Shown: positions 25,914-34,327, counted from the stretch's first letter. The stretch: DNA of 64,000 bases from Amycolatopsis sp. EV170708-02-1 (GCF_022479115.1 NZ_CP092497.1:7564001-7628000); one strand, 5' to 3'. Numbers and translations are program-made. Notes: generated from the sequence alone by a model not told the origin.

Positions 25914-26483
25914 TCAGCCGACCAGCCTGCGCAGGACGGCCGGGGAGACGATCCGGCCGGACTCCGGTCCGAGCGCCCGATGCAGCAGAAGCCCGTCCAC
26001 GGCGGCGAGAAGCGCAGCGGCGGTGTCCTCGGCGTCGGCCACTCCCCGCTGCGCCAGCCACCCGCCGAACCTGGCACGCAGGTCGGCGAGCAGCTCACGA
26101 ATGCCTTCGCGCAAGGTGTCGTCGCGGGTCGCGGCGAGGTAGGCCTCGGCGAACAGCAGCGACATCGGGTCGGTGCCGGAGTATTCGCCGATCGACGCCA
26201 GCAACGCGTCCACCGCGTCGGCCGGCGTCTCGACGGCCTCCAGTGCCGGCTCGAAAGCGAGCGCGACTTCGCGCATCGCGCCGAGTACGGCCTCGATCAT
26301 CAAGGCCTGCAGCGACGGGAAGTGGTAGTGCACGACGCTCGGCGTGACACCGGCGCGCTCGGCCAGGATCCGGGTGCTGACCGCGGACCAGCCGAGTTCG
26401 GGCACGAGCGCGACAGCCGCTTCGAGCAACCGTTGCCGAACGAGCCTGCCACGCGCCGCGGCCGGGGATCCTGCCACCGTCAT
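25914..26483 (-). CDS. TetR-family repressor of the monooxygenase operon
   Basis: 189 residues. HTH (STRILAERAGVTPSVVHYHF, about 36-55) and a TetR C-terminal ligand domain. The ATG at 26483 touches the GGAG; a GTG two codons later (26477) lies at normal spacing and may be the true start. An imperfect operator covers the region just upstream. As the first gene of the operon with the FAD monooxygenase it probably represses both. Confidence 0.88.
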   Translation of the reverse strand: MTVAGSPAAARGRLVRQRLLEAAVALVPELGWSAVSTRILAERAGVTPSVVHYHFPSLQALMIEAVLGAMREVALAFEPALEAVETPADAVDALLASIGEYSGTDPMSLLFAEAYLAATRDDTLREGIRELLADLRARFGGWLAQRGVADAEDTAAALLAAVDGLLLHRALGPESGRIVSPAVLRRLVG

Positions 26484-26488
26484 CTCCT

Positions 26489-26515
26489 AGGGCGTTCGTC
26501 CTGTACGACTGCCCT
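26489..26515. promoter_or_regulatory. Imperfect TetR operator
   Basis: AGGGCGTTCGT and ACGACTGCCCT are inverted across 5 bases (9 of 11 positions pair). The site abuts the start of the tetR gene, where autorepression would be expected. Confidence 0.5.
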
Positions 26516-26548
26516 GATCGTATGCCCGGATCCGGCCGCGGCGCAAAC

Positions 26549-27247
26549 TCACGCCGTCTGCAGCCGCGCCACCACGCGTTCCGCGGTGGCGACACTGGAC
26601 TGCGGGTTCTGGCCGGTGACCAGGTTTCCGTCGACGACGACCTCGCTCGACCAGGCGGCCGCCGGAGTGACGATCGCGCCCTGTTCCCGAAGCCGCGCCT
26701 CGACGAAGAAGGGGGTCTTCTCGCCCAGACCGCCCTGCCGTTCCTCCTCGTCGCTGAACGACGTCATCGAGCGGCCGGCGAAGGTGAACGAGCCGTCCTC
26801 GCGGCGCGCGCTGAGCAAGGCGGCGAGTCCGTGGCAGAGCGCGGCGATGGTCTTGCCCTGCGCGTCGGCGTCGTTCAGCAAGACGCCGAGGTCGGCGTCG
26901 TCCACCAGGTCGGTCATCGGGCCGTGTCCGCCGGGCAGGTAGAAGGCGTCGTAGGTGTCGGCCGAGACTTCGGAGAGCTTGAGCGGCGCCGAAAGATCGA
27001 GCCCCTTGAGGTACTCGGCGAATTTCGCGCCCGCGGCCGGGTCGACGCCGCCGCGTTCGTCGAGGCTGATCGGATCGACGGTCGGCCGGAGCCCGGACGG
27101 CGTCGCGATCTCCACCTGGTGGCCCGCCGCGGCGAGCACCCGGTGCGACTCGGCGACCTCTTCGGCCCAGAACCCGGTCGGGTGGTCGACGCCGTCCGTG
27201 AGCCGCACGTGGTCCGCGGCCGAGACGATCATGAGGATCCGCGCCAT
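26549..27247 (-). CDS. DJ-1/PfpI-family protein (Hsp31/glyoxalase III-like)
   Basis: 232 residues. The nucleophile elbow is AALCHGLAALL (Cys-His near 137-138); the early HPTGFWAEE supplies the glutamate typical of Hsp31-like glyoxalase III or protein chaperone members. Such enzymes convert methylglyoxal to lactate without cofactor. Start ATG follows AAAGGAA. It diverges from a LysR gene whose operator lies in the shared 120 bases, so it is a probable LysR target. Confidence 0.88.
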   Translation of the reverse strand: MARILMIVSAADHVRLTDGVDHPTGFWAEEVAESHRVLAAAGHQVEIATPSGLRPTVDPISLDERGGVDPAAGAKFAEYLKGLDLSAPLKLSEVSADTYDAFYLPGGHGPMTDLVDDADLGVLLNDADAQGKTIAALCHGLAALLSARREDGSFTFAGRSMTSFSDEEERQGGLGEKTPFFVEARLREQGAIVTPAAAWSSEVVVDGNLVTGQNPQSSVATAERVVARLQTA

Positions 27248-27337
27248 GACTGTTCCTTTCGTTGTCCGGGGGCGTTGTGCCCACTGCCCGCTTCAACCGG
27301 GTCGTTGCCGCGAGTACTCCGCGACGGCGGCTACGAT

Positions 27338-27355
27338 CCATAAGATTTCTTATGG
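27338..27355. promoter_or_regulatory. 18-bp LysR-type palindrome
   Basis: CCATAAGA-TT-TCTTATGG is a perfect inverted repeat containing a T-N11-A LysR box and is strikingly AT-rich for this genome. It ends 12 bases before the lysR ATG and probably mediates autoregulation and control of the divergent DJ-1 gene. Confidence 0.7.
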
Positions 27356-27367
27356 AAGGTGACTTGC

Positions 27368-28270
27368 ATGCCCAATTTGGACCGGCTGGCGACCTTCCTG
27401 TCGATCTACCGGCTCGGCTCGCTCTCCGCGGCCGCCGCGGAGCTCGGCCTGACCCAGCCCGCCGTCACCGGGCAGTTGCTGAAGCTCGAGGAGGAACTCG
27501 GCGAGCAGCTCTTCGTCCGGTCACGGCTCGGTGCGGCGCCGACCGCCCGCGCGGCCGAACTCGCCGCCAGGATCGGCACCCGGATCGACGAACTGCGGGG
27601 CGCTCTGGCGACGGGCGACGACGACGTCCAGTACCGCGAACAGGTGGCGCTGGGCGGCGCGAGCGACGGCATGGCGACGCGGTTCCTGCCCGCGCTCGCC
27701 CCGCTGACCGAACGCGGCCTGCGGCTCGACGTCACCCTCGGGCTCGCCGACGAACTCCTGTCCACCCTCGAAGCCGCGCGCCTCGACCTCGTCATCTCGT
27801 CGGTCCGGCCGCGGCGACGCGGCATCACCTCGATTCCGCTGATCGACGAGGAATTCGTGCTCGTCGCCGCCCCCGCGCTCGCCCGGAGCGTCGATCCCGC
27901 GCTGCTCGCCGCCGACCCGGTGCCGGCGCTGGCCCATCTGCCGCTGATCGCCTACGCCGCCGATCTGCCGATCATCCGCCGCTACTGGCGCAGCGAGTTC
28001 GGGCGGCGGCCGCCGAACCGTGTCGCGATGGTCGTGCCCGATCTCCGCGCGATCCTCGCCGTCGTCGTCGCGGGCGCCGGGGCGAGCGTGCTGCCGCGCT
28101 ACATCGCCGCGGCCGCGCTCGAAGCGGGCTCGGTCTCGATAGCGCACACCCCGGAAGTGCCGCCGCTGAACACCATCCATCTCGCGCACCGGTCCGGCCC
28201 GGTGCGGCCGGTCGTGACCCTCATCCGCGACAGGCTGCTGGACCGCGCCCGCGCCTGGGGCTCACTCTAG
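27368..28270 (+). CDS. LysR-family transcriptional regulator
   Basis: 300 residues from the ATG at 27368 with GGAAGG eight bases upstream (a GTG nine bases earlier overlaps that site). Winged HTH about 5-60 (GSLSAAAAELGLTQPAVTGQ) and a periplasmic-binding-like sensor domain. It is divergent from the DJ-1 gene. The inducer may be an electrophile if the DJ-1 protein is the target; this is inference. Confidence 0.9.
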   Translation: MPNLDRLATFLSIYRLGSLSAAAAELGLTQPAVTGQLLKLEEELGEQLFVRSRLGAAPTARAAELAARIGTRIDELRGALATGDDDVQYREQVALGGASDGMATRFLPALAPLTERGLRLDVTLGLADELLSTLEAARLDLVISSVRPRRRGITSIPLIDEEFVLVAAPALARSVDPALLAADPVPALAHLPLIAYAADLPIIRRYWRSEFGRRPPNRVAMVVPDLRAILAVVVAGAGASVLPRYIAAAALEAGSVSIAHTPEVPPLNTIHLAHRSGPVRPVVTLIRDRLLDRARAWGSL

Positions 28271-28359
28271 AACCGCCCGGGGCGCGGCAAAAATGACCTC
28301 TTTCCCCGTCGAAACCCCCGCGAGGCTTGCCCTTTTCCGAATCCGATCCTGGAGGGCAC

Positions 28360-28548
28360 ATGGTCTCGAAACCCCGCCTCGCGCTCGGAATGCTCGTCTT
28401 GGCCGCCTTGGCGGGCGGATTGCTCGCGTTGCTCATCTCGCTCGACGTCGGCGCGTTCTGGGCCAAGACGCTGCCGCTCGTCTTCCTGGCGGGTGGCGCC
28501 GCGTTCGCGCAATCCCTCGGCCTGTTCAACAAAGCACCGAAGGACTAG
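28360..28548 (+). CDS. Small two-helix membrane protein
   Basis: 62 residues; ATG preceded by GGAGGG. Two hydrophobic segments (about 8-28 and 35-52) are linked by a short SLDVGAFW loop, with a basic start and KAPKD end. No known family is recognised. It sits between the lysR gene and the convergent GlxA-type regulator, and may be a conserved actinobacterial membrane peptide. Confidence 0.65.
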   Translation: MVSKPRLALGMLVLAALAGGLLALLISLDVGAFWAKTLPLVFLAGGAAFAQSLGLFNKAPKD

Positions 28549-28557
28549 GGGCGGGCG

Positions 28558-29514
28558 TCAAACGCGCTGCGGCGCGAAGGTTCGCCGGTAGTCCTGCGGG
28601 GAAACGCCGACGACCTTGTGGAAATGGTGCCGCAGCAAGGCTCCTGAGCCGAAGCCGCAGCGGCGCGCGACCTCGTCGATGCTCATCCCCGTCCCCTCCA
28701 ACAGCGACCTCGCGTGCAGAACCCGTTGTGTCGAAAGCCATCGGTGCGGTGTGGTGCCCGTCTCCGCGACGAACTTGCGGGCGAAGGTGCGCTCGGACAT
28801 CCGGGCCCGGCGGGCCAGATCGGCGACGGCGTGTTCGTGGTCGATGGTGTCGAGCATCCAGGTGAGCACCGGCTGGAGGCTGTCCCCGGTGCACTCCGGG
28901 ATCGGCACCTCGACGAACTGACGCTGCCCGCCTTCCCGTTGCGGCGGCACCACCATGCGCCGGGCGATCACGGTGGCCGCGGCGGAGCCGAGTTCCCGCC
29001 GGACCAGATGCAGGCACGCGTCGATACCGGCGGCCGTTCCGGCGCTGGTGATGATGTCGCCGTCGTCGACGAAGAGGACGTCCGGATCCAGCTGCGCCTG
29101 GGGAAAACGCTTCCGGAACTTCGCGCTGTGCCGCCAGTGGTTGGTGCACCGCCGCCCGTCGAGCAGACCCGCGGCACCCAGCACGAACGCGCCGGTGCAG
29201 ACCGAAAGCAGCGTGGCTCCCCGCGCCGAGGCCGTCCGGAGCGCTTCGAGCACCGCGGGCGGGTATTCGTCGCGCACGTCGCAGGCGGGGACGACGACGA
29301 GGTCCGCGTCCTCGGTCGCTTCGAGACCGTGCTCCGGCGTGACCTTGACGCCGTGACCGAGGCTGAGCGGCTCTCCGGCACGCTCCCCGCACACGCGGAA
29401 GTCGAGCAGTGGCACTCCGTCATCGGTGCGGTCGTAGCCGAACACCTCACAGACGACACCGAACTCGAAGGCGGCGAAATCGTCCAGCAGCACCACGGCG
29501 ACGCTCTTCAGCAT
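28558..29514 (-). CDS. GlxA-type regulator (DJ-1/PfpI domain plus AraC HTH)
   Basis: 318 residues from the ATG at 29514; an upstream GTG at 29547 is possible. Residues 1-185 form a DJ-1/PfpI-like sensor with a conserved elbow LLSVCTGAFVLGAAG, and about 215-310 an AraC double HTH (MSERTFARKFVAETGTTPHR, VARRCGFGSG). Such regulators often sense amines or amides and activate nearby genes. The intergenic region to the next rightward gene holds several TGGCAG boxes that could be its sites. Confidence 0.88.
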   Translation of the reverse strand: MLKSVAVVLLDDFAAFEFGVVCEVFGYDRTDDGVPLLDFRVCGERAGEPLSLGHGVKVTPEHGLEATEDADLVVVPACDVRDEYPPAVLEALRTASARGATLLSVCTGAFVLGAAGLLDGRRCTNHWRHSAKFRKRFPQAQLDPDVLFVDDGDIITSAGTAAGIDACLHLVRRELGSAAATVIARRMVVPPQREGGQRQFVEVPIPECTGDSLQPVLTWMLDTIDHEHAVADLARRARMSERTFARKFVAETGTTPHRWLSTQRVLHARSLLEGTGMSIDEVARRCGFGSGALLRHHFHKVVGVSPQDYRRTFAPQRV

Positions 29515-29528
29515 GCCCGGAGCATAGC

Positions 29529-29576
29529 TGGCAGGATTTTGACGCACAACGACAGAACTGCCACTTTTGGCAGGAT
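29529..29576. promoter_or_regulatory. TGGCAG boxes between glxA-type gene and small membrane gene
   Basis: TGGCAGGAT occurs at 29529-29537 and 29568-29576. The second copy also forms an inverted repeat with CTGCCA at 29558-29563 (4-base loop), and an extra ACTGCC is at 29595-29600. This spacing of direct repeats suits an AraC-type activator. Confidence 0.55.
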
Positions 29577-29600
29577 GTCGAGTGGCGCAAACTTACTGCC

Positions 29601-29744
29601 ATGACCGCAATCATCGTCACCCTCGCCCTGATCGCCCTCGTCACCTACCTGCTGGAGCGCAACCACGCGCGGCAGGCCCGCCCGGACGCCGCCGGCGGAG
29701 ACTCGCTCGGCCGGCCCTTCTGGAGAGGGGGCGCCACGGTCTAA
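29601..29744 (+). CDS. Small single-span membrane protein
   Basis: 47 residues. One N-terminal helix (AIIVTLALIALVTYLL) and a basic, polar tail ending in GGATV. It is not similar to a family I recognise. The promoter region carries the TGGCAG boxes, so it may be the target of the divergent GlxA-type regulator. A real gene is likely but not certain. Confidence 0.5.
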   Translation: MTAIIVTLALIALVTYLLERNHARQARPDAAGGDSLGRPFWRGGATV

Positions 29745-29769
29745 AATCCCTCCGAACCTGGGGGGTTTG

Positions 29770-30525
29770 ATGGCCGGCAGACGGCGTTTCGTTCGTCCTG
29801 TCCTGTGGAGCGCGGCCGTACTGCTCGGCGGCGGAGCATTCTTCGCCGCCGTCCTGGCGGCCGACATTCCGTACGCGGACACCGCTCCGGCGCCGACGAG
29901 TTCCGTACCGAAGAGCCCCACCTCGGTCGAAGCGGCGCTCCCCGACGCGACCTTGACCGTCGCGACCACGGGCGTCCGCGCGGGGCCGGACGACCGCACC
30001 CTCCTGCTCCAGGTGGCGATCCCGAAATGCGGCCGCGACCCGCGGATCGAAGGCCTGACCGAAGAGAACGACATCATCTATGCGTACGTCGTCATCACCC
30101 CCGGTGCCGCCGACTGCCGGGAAACGGTGCCTTCGGAGATCAAGCTCACCACCGCGGCCCCGATCGCGAACCGGACGCTGATGCTGGACTGGAGCGCGGG
30201 CCCCTGGAACAAACTGCCGGATGGGACCTGGGGTCACTGCGGCGCGCTGGGCTGCCACCCGCCCGCCGATCACTGCGCCGACGTCTGGGTCGAGCAGACC
30301 CGCGGCGAGGCCATCGACATCGACACGCGCGCCTGCGACCAGCGGTGGCTCGTCGTCGACCGCACGAACTTCCCCCAAAGCCCGTCTCTGCGCGTGCTCT
30401 ACCGCTGGGCGACCGAGGGATGGCAGTCGGTGACGAGCGTCAAATCCAAGGGATGCGAGGAAATCCTCGCCAAGGAACCCCAGTTCAGCAGGGTTCTCTG
30501 CGAGAAACTCGGCCCGATCTCCTGA
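29770..30525 (+). CDS. Membrane-anchored extracytoplasmic protein of unknown function
   Basis: 251 residues; ATG after GGGGGG. A basic start and one membrane segment (about 9-30) precede a short Ser/Pro/Thr linker and an exported domain with six or more cysteines, including a WGHCGALGCHPPADHCADVW cluster, likely disulfide-bonded. No catalytic motif or known family is recognised. It lies between the small membrane gene and the BCCT transporter. Confidence 0.7.
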   Translation: MAGRRRFVRPVLWSAAVLLGGGAFFAAVLAADIPYADTAPAPTSSVPKSPTSVEAALPDATLTVATTGVRAGPDDRTLLLQVAIPKCGRDPRIEGLTEENDIIYAYVVITPGAADCRETVPSEIKLTTAAPIANRTLMLDWSAGPWNKLPDGTWGHCGALGCHPPADHCADVWVEQTRGEAIDIDTRACDQRWLVVDRTNFPQSPSLRVLYRWATEGWQSVTSVKSKGCEEILAKEPQFSRVLCEKLGPIS

Positions 30526-30726
30526 CCGCCGGTGTCACGAGCGACACGTTCCCCGCCGAGATCGACGACGATGATCGCATCCGCCGAGGTCAGGCCCACA
30601 ATCAGCGGTTTAAACCTCTTCGCCCGCATTTTCTGCCGGTTACCAGTTTTCTGGTTAGGGTGCAGTGGTGCAAACGGGTTAACTCGGGCGGAAGGAGATC
30701 GCGCCGTAGTCGGCGCGTGTCTGAAC

Positions 30727-32475
30727 ATGAGTTCGCAGGACGGTAAACAAGCGGAAGAAGAGGTCGTCGCGGAGACCGCGTCGGACCTCGCCCACGCGCC
30801 GGACACGACAGGTCCGGGGCACCCGCCCGATGAGCACGTCCCGCTCGACCTCGCCGCCGAACGCCCCGCCGAGACCGACCGGACCGTTTTCGGTGTGGCG
30901 GCGGTGCTCGCGCTCGCGATCATCGTCTGGGGTGTCCTCTCCCCGGAGAGTCTCGCGAGTGTCGCGTCGACCCTCCTCAACGACGCCGTGATCCCGTACG
31001 GCGGCTGGGCGTTCGTGTTGACCGCGAGCGGTTTCGTGCTCTTCGCGGTCTGTCTGGCCATAAGCCGCTACGGCCGGATCCCGCTGGGCGGCGACAAGGA
31101 ACTCCCCGAATTCCGGACGTCGTCGTGGATCGCGATGATGTTCAGCGCCGGTATGGGTATCGGCCTGATGTTCTTCGGTGTGTACGAACCGGTTTCCCAC
31201 CTCGCGAGCCCGCCCCCGGGCACCGCGGCACCGAACTCCGACGAAGCCGTCCACACCGCGATGGCGACGACGTTGTTCCACTGGACCGTGCACCCGTGGG
31301 CGATCTACGCCGTCGTCGGCCTGGCGATCGCGTACAGCACCTTCCGCAAGGGCCGCAGCCAGCTGATCAGTTCGGTGTTCGCGCCGCTGATCGGCAAGCG
31401 GCGCACCGAAGGGCCGCTGGGCAAGGCGATCGACATCATGGCGATCTTCGCGACCCTGTTCGGTTCGGCCGCTTCGCTCGGCCTCGGCGCGCTCCAGGTC
31501 GGTGGCGGGATGGGCGCCGTCGGCTGGATCGACGATCCCGGCAAGGGACTGCTGGTCGCGATCATCGCGATCCTCACCATCGCGTTCATCGCGTCGGCGG
31601 TGTCCGGGGTGGCCAAGGGAATCCAGTGGCTGTCCAACATCAACATGGTGCTCGCCGCGGTACTCGCGGTGTTCGTGCTGGTGGTCGGGCCGACCGTGCT
31701 CATCCTCAACATCGTGCCCGGCGCGATCGGCGACTACTTCCGCGAGCTGGCGGAGATGTCCGGCCGTACCGGGATGACCGGTGGCGAAGAGATGCAGACG
31801 TGGCTCGGCGGCTGGACGGTCTTCTACTGGGCGTGGTGGATCTCGTGGACGCCCTTCGTCGGCATGTTCATCGCGCGGATCTCGCGCGGCCGCACCATCC
31901 GGCAATTCATCTTCGGTGTCATCGCGATCCCGAGCGTCGTGAGCCTGATCTGGTTCGCGATCTTCGGCGGCGCGGCGATCAGCAGGCAGCGGGCCGGGAC
32001 GGACATCGCGGGCGCGGGCAGTGCCCAATCGGCGACGTTCGAACTGCTCGAGACCCTGCCGTGGTTCGTCCCGATCGCGATCCTGGTGATGATCCTGGTG
32101 TCCATCTTCTTCGTCTCCGGCGCGGACGCGGCGTCGGTGGTGATGGGCACCTTGTCCCAGCGCGGAAGTGTGCATCCGAAGAAGGGTGTCGTCATCTTCT
32201 GGGGCGTGCTGATGGGCGCCGTCGCGGCGGTGATGCTGCTCGTCGGCGGGAACAAGGCGCTGACCGGGTTGCAGAACCTCACCATCCTGATCGCGGTGCC
32301 GTTCGTGTTCGTGATGGTCGGGTTGTGCGTGTCGGTCTGGAAGGACCTGCGCAACGACCCGCTGATGAAACAGGAAGACGCGATGATGTTGTCGCTGAAG
32401 GAACTGCACGAGGAACGCACCAACGGTGGCCACGGCCGCCGTCGCATCCTCGGCCGGTCGAAACAGCGCACCTGA
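30727..32475 (+). CDS. BCCT-family betaine/choline/carnitine transporter
   Basis: 582 residues with twelve membrane segments after a long acidic N-terminus (about 50 residues). The signature WAWWISWTPFVGMFIARISR (about 370-389) and the glycine-rich AGMGIGLMFFGVYEPVSH segment are diagnostic. It takes up glycine betaine, choline or similar osmoprotectants with Na+ or H+. The C-terminal 40 residues are cytoplasmic and basic, the osmosensing part in BetP-like carriers. Only a weak ribosome site is visible at the ATG; GGAAGGAG lies 30 bases upstream without an in-frame start near it. Confidence 0.92.
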   Translation: MSSQDGKQAEEEVVAETASDLAHAPDTTGPGHPPDEHVPLDLAAERPAETDRTVFGVAAVLALAIIVWGVLSPESLASVASTLLNDAVIPYGGWAFVLTASGFVLFAVCLAISRYGRIPLGGDKELPEFRTSSWIAMMFSAGMGIGLMFFGVYEPVSHLASPPPGTAAPNSDEAVHTAMATTLFHWTVHPWAIYAVVGLAIAYSTFRKGRSQLISSVFAPLIGKRRTEGPLGKAIDIMAIFATLFGSAASLGLGALQVGGGMGAVGWIDDPGKGLLVAIIAILTIAFIASAVSGVAKGIQWLSNINMVLAAVLAVFVLVVGPTVLILNIVPGAIGDYFRELAEMSGRTGMTGGEEMQTWLGGWTVFYWAWWISWTPFVGMFIARISRGRTIRQFIFGVIAIPSVVSLIWFAIFGGAAISRQRAGTDIAGAGSAQSATFELLETLPWFVPIAILVMILVSIFFVSGADAASVVMGTLSQRGSVHPKKGVVIFWGVLMGAVAAVMLLVGGNKALTGLQNLTILIAVPFVFVMVGLCVSVWKDLRNDPLMKQEDAMMLSLKELHEERTNGGHGRRRILGRSKQRT

Positions 32476-32484
32476 GTCGATGAG

Positions 32485-32523
32485 TACGTGAAGGCCCCCT
32501 TCGGTGAAGGGGGCCTTCACGTA
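32485..32523. terminator. Bidirectional hairpin terminator, GTGAAGGCCCCCTTC family
   Basis: A perfect 18-bp stem (TACGTGAAGGCCCCCTTC, 3-nt loop GGT) lies between the convergent BCCT and DoxX genes. It can stop transcription from both sides. I recall the same core as a recurrent element in Amycolatopsis genomes; that would need a search. Confidence 0.85.
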
Positions 32524-32525
32524 TT

Positions 32526-32891
32526 TCAGGCACGTCCGATCGCGACGAAAGCGCACAACGCGAGATACCCCAGGTCCAGCAACGCGATCAGGGATTCGCG
32601 GCGGCGCAGCCGCACGACCACCGCCCCCGCCATGACCAGTGCCAGTCCGAGGGCCGCCAGCGGCACCAGCGCCGGGGCGATGCCGAGCAGTGCGGGAAGG
32701 ACCAGGCCGGCCGCGCCGAGGATCTCGACCACCCCGATGAACTTCACCGTGCCGGGGCCGAAATCCAGCACCCAGCCCGCGGCCGACCCGACCCCGGCGA
32801 TCGTTTCCCTTCGCAGGAACAGTTTCCCGACGCCGGACACGAGGTACATCACGGCCAGCAGACCGGCGACGATCCACAGCGCGGTCTCCAT
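32526..32891 (-). CDS. DoxX-family membrane protein
   Basis: 121 residues, four membrane segments, with YLVSGVGKL in helix 1 and KFIGVVEILGAAGLVLP in helix 2, typical of DoxX/DoxD-like proteins. The family is linked to redox stress in several bacteria. The start ATG overlaps the stop of the AhpD-like gene upstream, so both are made together with the ECF sigma factor. Confidence 0.85.
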   Translation of the reverse strand: METALWIVAGLLAVMYLVSGVGKLFLRRETIAGVGSAAGWVLDFGPGTVKFIGVVEILGAAGLVLPALLGIAPALVPLAALGLALVMAGAVVVRLRRRESLIALLDLGYLALCAFVAIGRA

Positions 32892-33367
32892 CAGTGCGCC
32901 GCGAACTGGCCGGGTGTGTAGTCACCGGCCGGCTGCCGGGTGATGACGTTCAGCCGGTTGAAGGCGTTGATGAGCGCGATCTGGGCCACCAGCGCGACGA
33001 GCTGGTCGTCGTCGTAGTGCTTGGCGGCGGCCTCCCACGCCTCGTCGGTGACACCGCTGCCGTCGGCGAGACGGCAGCCCTGCTCGGTGAGTTCCAGCGC
33101 GGCGCGTTCGGCCTCGGTGAAGACCGTCGCCTCGCGCCAGCACGCGACCAGGTTCAGCCGGGTCGTGGTCTCCCCCGCGTGCGCCGCGTCCTTGGTGTGC
33201 ATGTCGAGGCAGCCCGAGCAGCCGTTGATCTGGCTGGCCCGGATGTTCACCAGTTCCCTTGTCGCCAAAGGAAGTTCGCTGCCGTCGAGGACCTTCGCGG
33301 CCGAGACGAAGTGCTTCACCAGCTTCGGCGCGAGAGCGGTCTTGAGGAATTCGAGCCTTGCCTGCAT
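32891..33367 (-). CDS. Carboxymuconolactone decarboxylase / AhpD-like protein
   Basis: 158 residues. The CxxC site NGCSGCLDMHTKDA (about 49-62) with the following histidine is the AhpD-type redox and proton-relay motif. It probably reduces peroxides or other substrates. It is the second gene of an operon (28 bases after the ECF sigma gene). ECF41/SigJ-type sigma factors are often found next to such genes, usually as their target. Confidence 0.9.
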   Translation of the reverse strand: MQARLEFLKTALAPKLVKHFVSAAKVLDGSELPLATRELVNIRASQINGCSGCLDMHTKDAAHAGETTTRLNLVACWREATVFTEAERAALELTEQGCRLADGSGVTDEAWEAAAKHYDDDQLVALVAQIALINAFNRLNVITRQPAGDYTPGQFAAH

Positions 33368-33395
33368 GGGATTTCTCCTTCTCGTCGGTGTTCAC

Positions 33396-34259
33396 TTACT
33401 TCGACGAGGAGGACTCCCGAGAGGTAACACCCATGGCCGCGAGGCGACGCGGGTCACTGACGGAGTCGATCGCGACGATGCGGCCGTCGACGATGGTGCA
33501 GCTCATCACGCCGCCCAGCCTGCCGCGCTTGTCCCAGGTCACGACGCCGGGTTTGCCGCCGATCAGCGCGGGACGCATGATCCCCACGGCACGGGCACCG
33601 CGCTGGGCCCGGGTGGCGACCTCGGCCGCGCCCAGCCGCACGACCTCGCCGTGACGGGTCTGCGAGCGCCAGGTCACGTCGGGGTCGAGCACCTCCAGCA
33701 GCCCTTCGAAGTCCCCTTCGCGGGCGGCCGCGAGGAACGCGTCGACGACGGCGCGTTGCCGCGGCTCGTCGGCCGGACGCTGTCCCCGCACCTTCCGGCG
33801 GGCCCGGCTGGCGAGCATCTTGGCCGCGTCCGCGGACTTTCCGAGGATCTCGCCGATCTCGGCGAACGAGACCGCGAACAGGTCGTGCAGCACGAACGCC
33901 AGCCGCTCGGCCGGGCCGAGGGTGTCGAGCACCACGACCAGCGCCACCCCGACCGATTCGGCGAGCAGCGCGTCTTCCTCCGGCGAGTCTTCGAGCACCA
34001 GCAGCTCGGGCGGCTCGTCGTAGGAATCCTCGGGGCGGGTCTTGCGGGAGCGCAGGACGTCGATGCAGACACGGCCGACGACGGTGGTCAGCCAGCCGGA
34101 CAGGTTGTCGATCGTGCCGGCGTCCTGGCGGGCGAGCCGCAGCCAGGCCTCCTGGACCGCGTCCTCGGCGTCCGTGCGGGAGCCGAGCATGCGCTGGGCC
34201 ACGGCCACCAGACGGCCGCGCTGCCCCTCGAACGCGCTGGCCAGCGCCTCACCGGTCAT
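33396..34259 (-). CDS. ECF sigma factor with SnoaL-like C-terminal extension (SigJ/ECF41-like)
   Basis: 287 residues. Sigma-2 about 8-75 (AEDAVQEAWLRL, DNLSGWLTTVVGRVCIDVLRSRK) and sigma-4 about 110-165 (FAEIGEILGKSADAAKMLASRAR) are followed by a 110-residue SnoaL-like domain that tunes activity in this group and replaces an anti-sigma factor. The WLPEP linker motif usual in ECF41 is not seen; an SDPRRL near the end replaces NPDKL. It may belong to a neighbouring group. It leads the operon with the AhpD-like and DoxX genes. Its leader contains a long nested inverted repeat that covers the ribosome site. Confidence 0.88.
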   Translation of the reverse strand: MTGEALASAFEGQRGRLVAVAQRMLGSRTDAEDAVQEAWLRLARQDAGTIDNLSGWLTTVVGRVCIDVLRSRKTRPEDSYDEPPELLVLEDSPEEDALLAESVGVALVVVLDTLGPAERLAFVLHDLFAVSFAEIGEILGKSADAAKMLASRARRKVRGQRPADEPRQRAVVDAFLAAAREGDFEGLLEVLDPDVTWRSQTRHGEVVRLGAAEVATRAQRGARAVGIMRPALIGGKPGVVTWDKRGRLGGVMSCTIVDGRIVAIDSVSDPRRLAAMGVTSRESSSSK

Positions 34260-34265
34260 GTCGAT

Positions 34266-34319
34266 ACCTTTCTCGCGCCGAACCCGTCATGGACATGACG
34301 AACGCGACGCGAGAAAGGT
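34266..34319 (-). promoter_or_regulatory. Nested inverted repeat hiding the sigma-gene ribosome site
   Basis: In the mRNA, ACCTTTCTCGCG pairs perfectly with CGCGAGAAAGGT (12 bp; genome 34308-34319 and 34266-34277). Inside it, CGTCATG and CATGACG (34285-34300) form a second arm pair. The proximal arm contains the AAAGG ribosome site six bases before the ATG, so folding would block translation. As DNA it could instead be an operator. Confidence 0.6.
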
Positions 34320-34327
34320 AACAAGAG

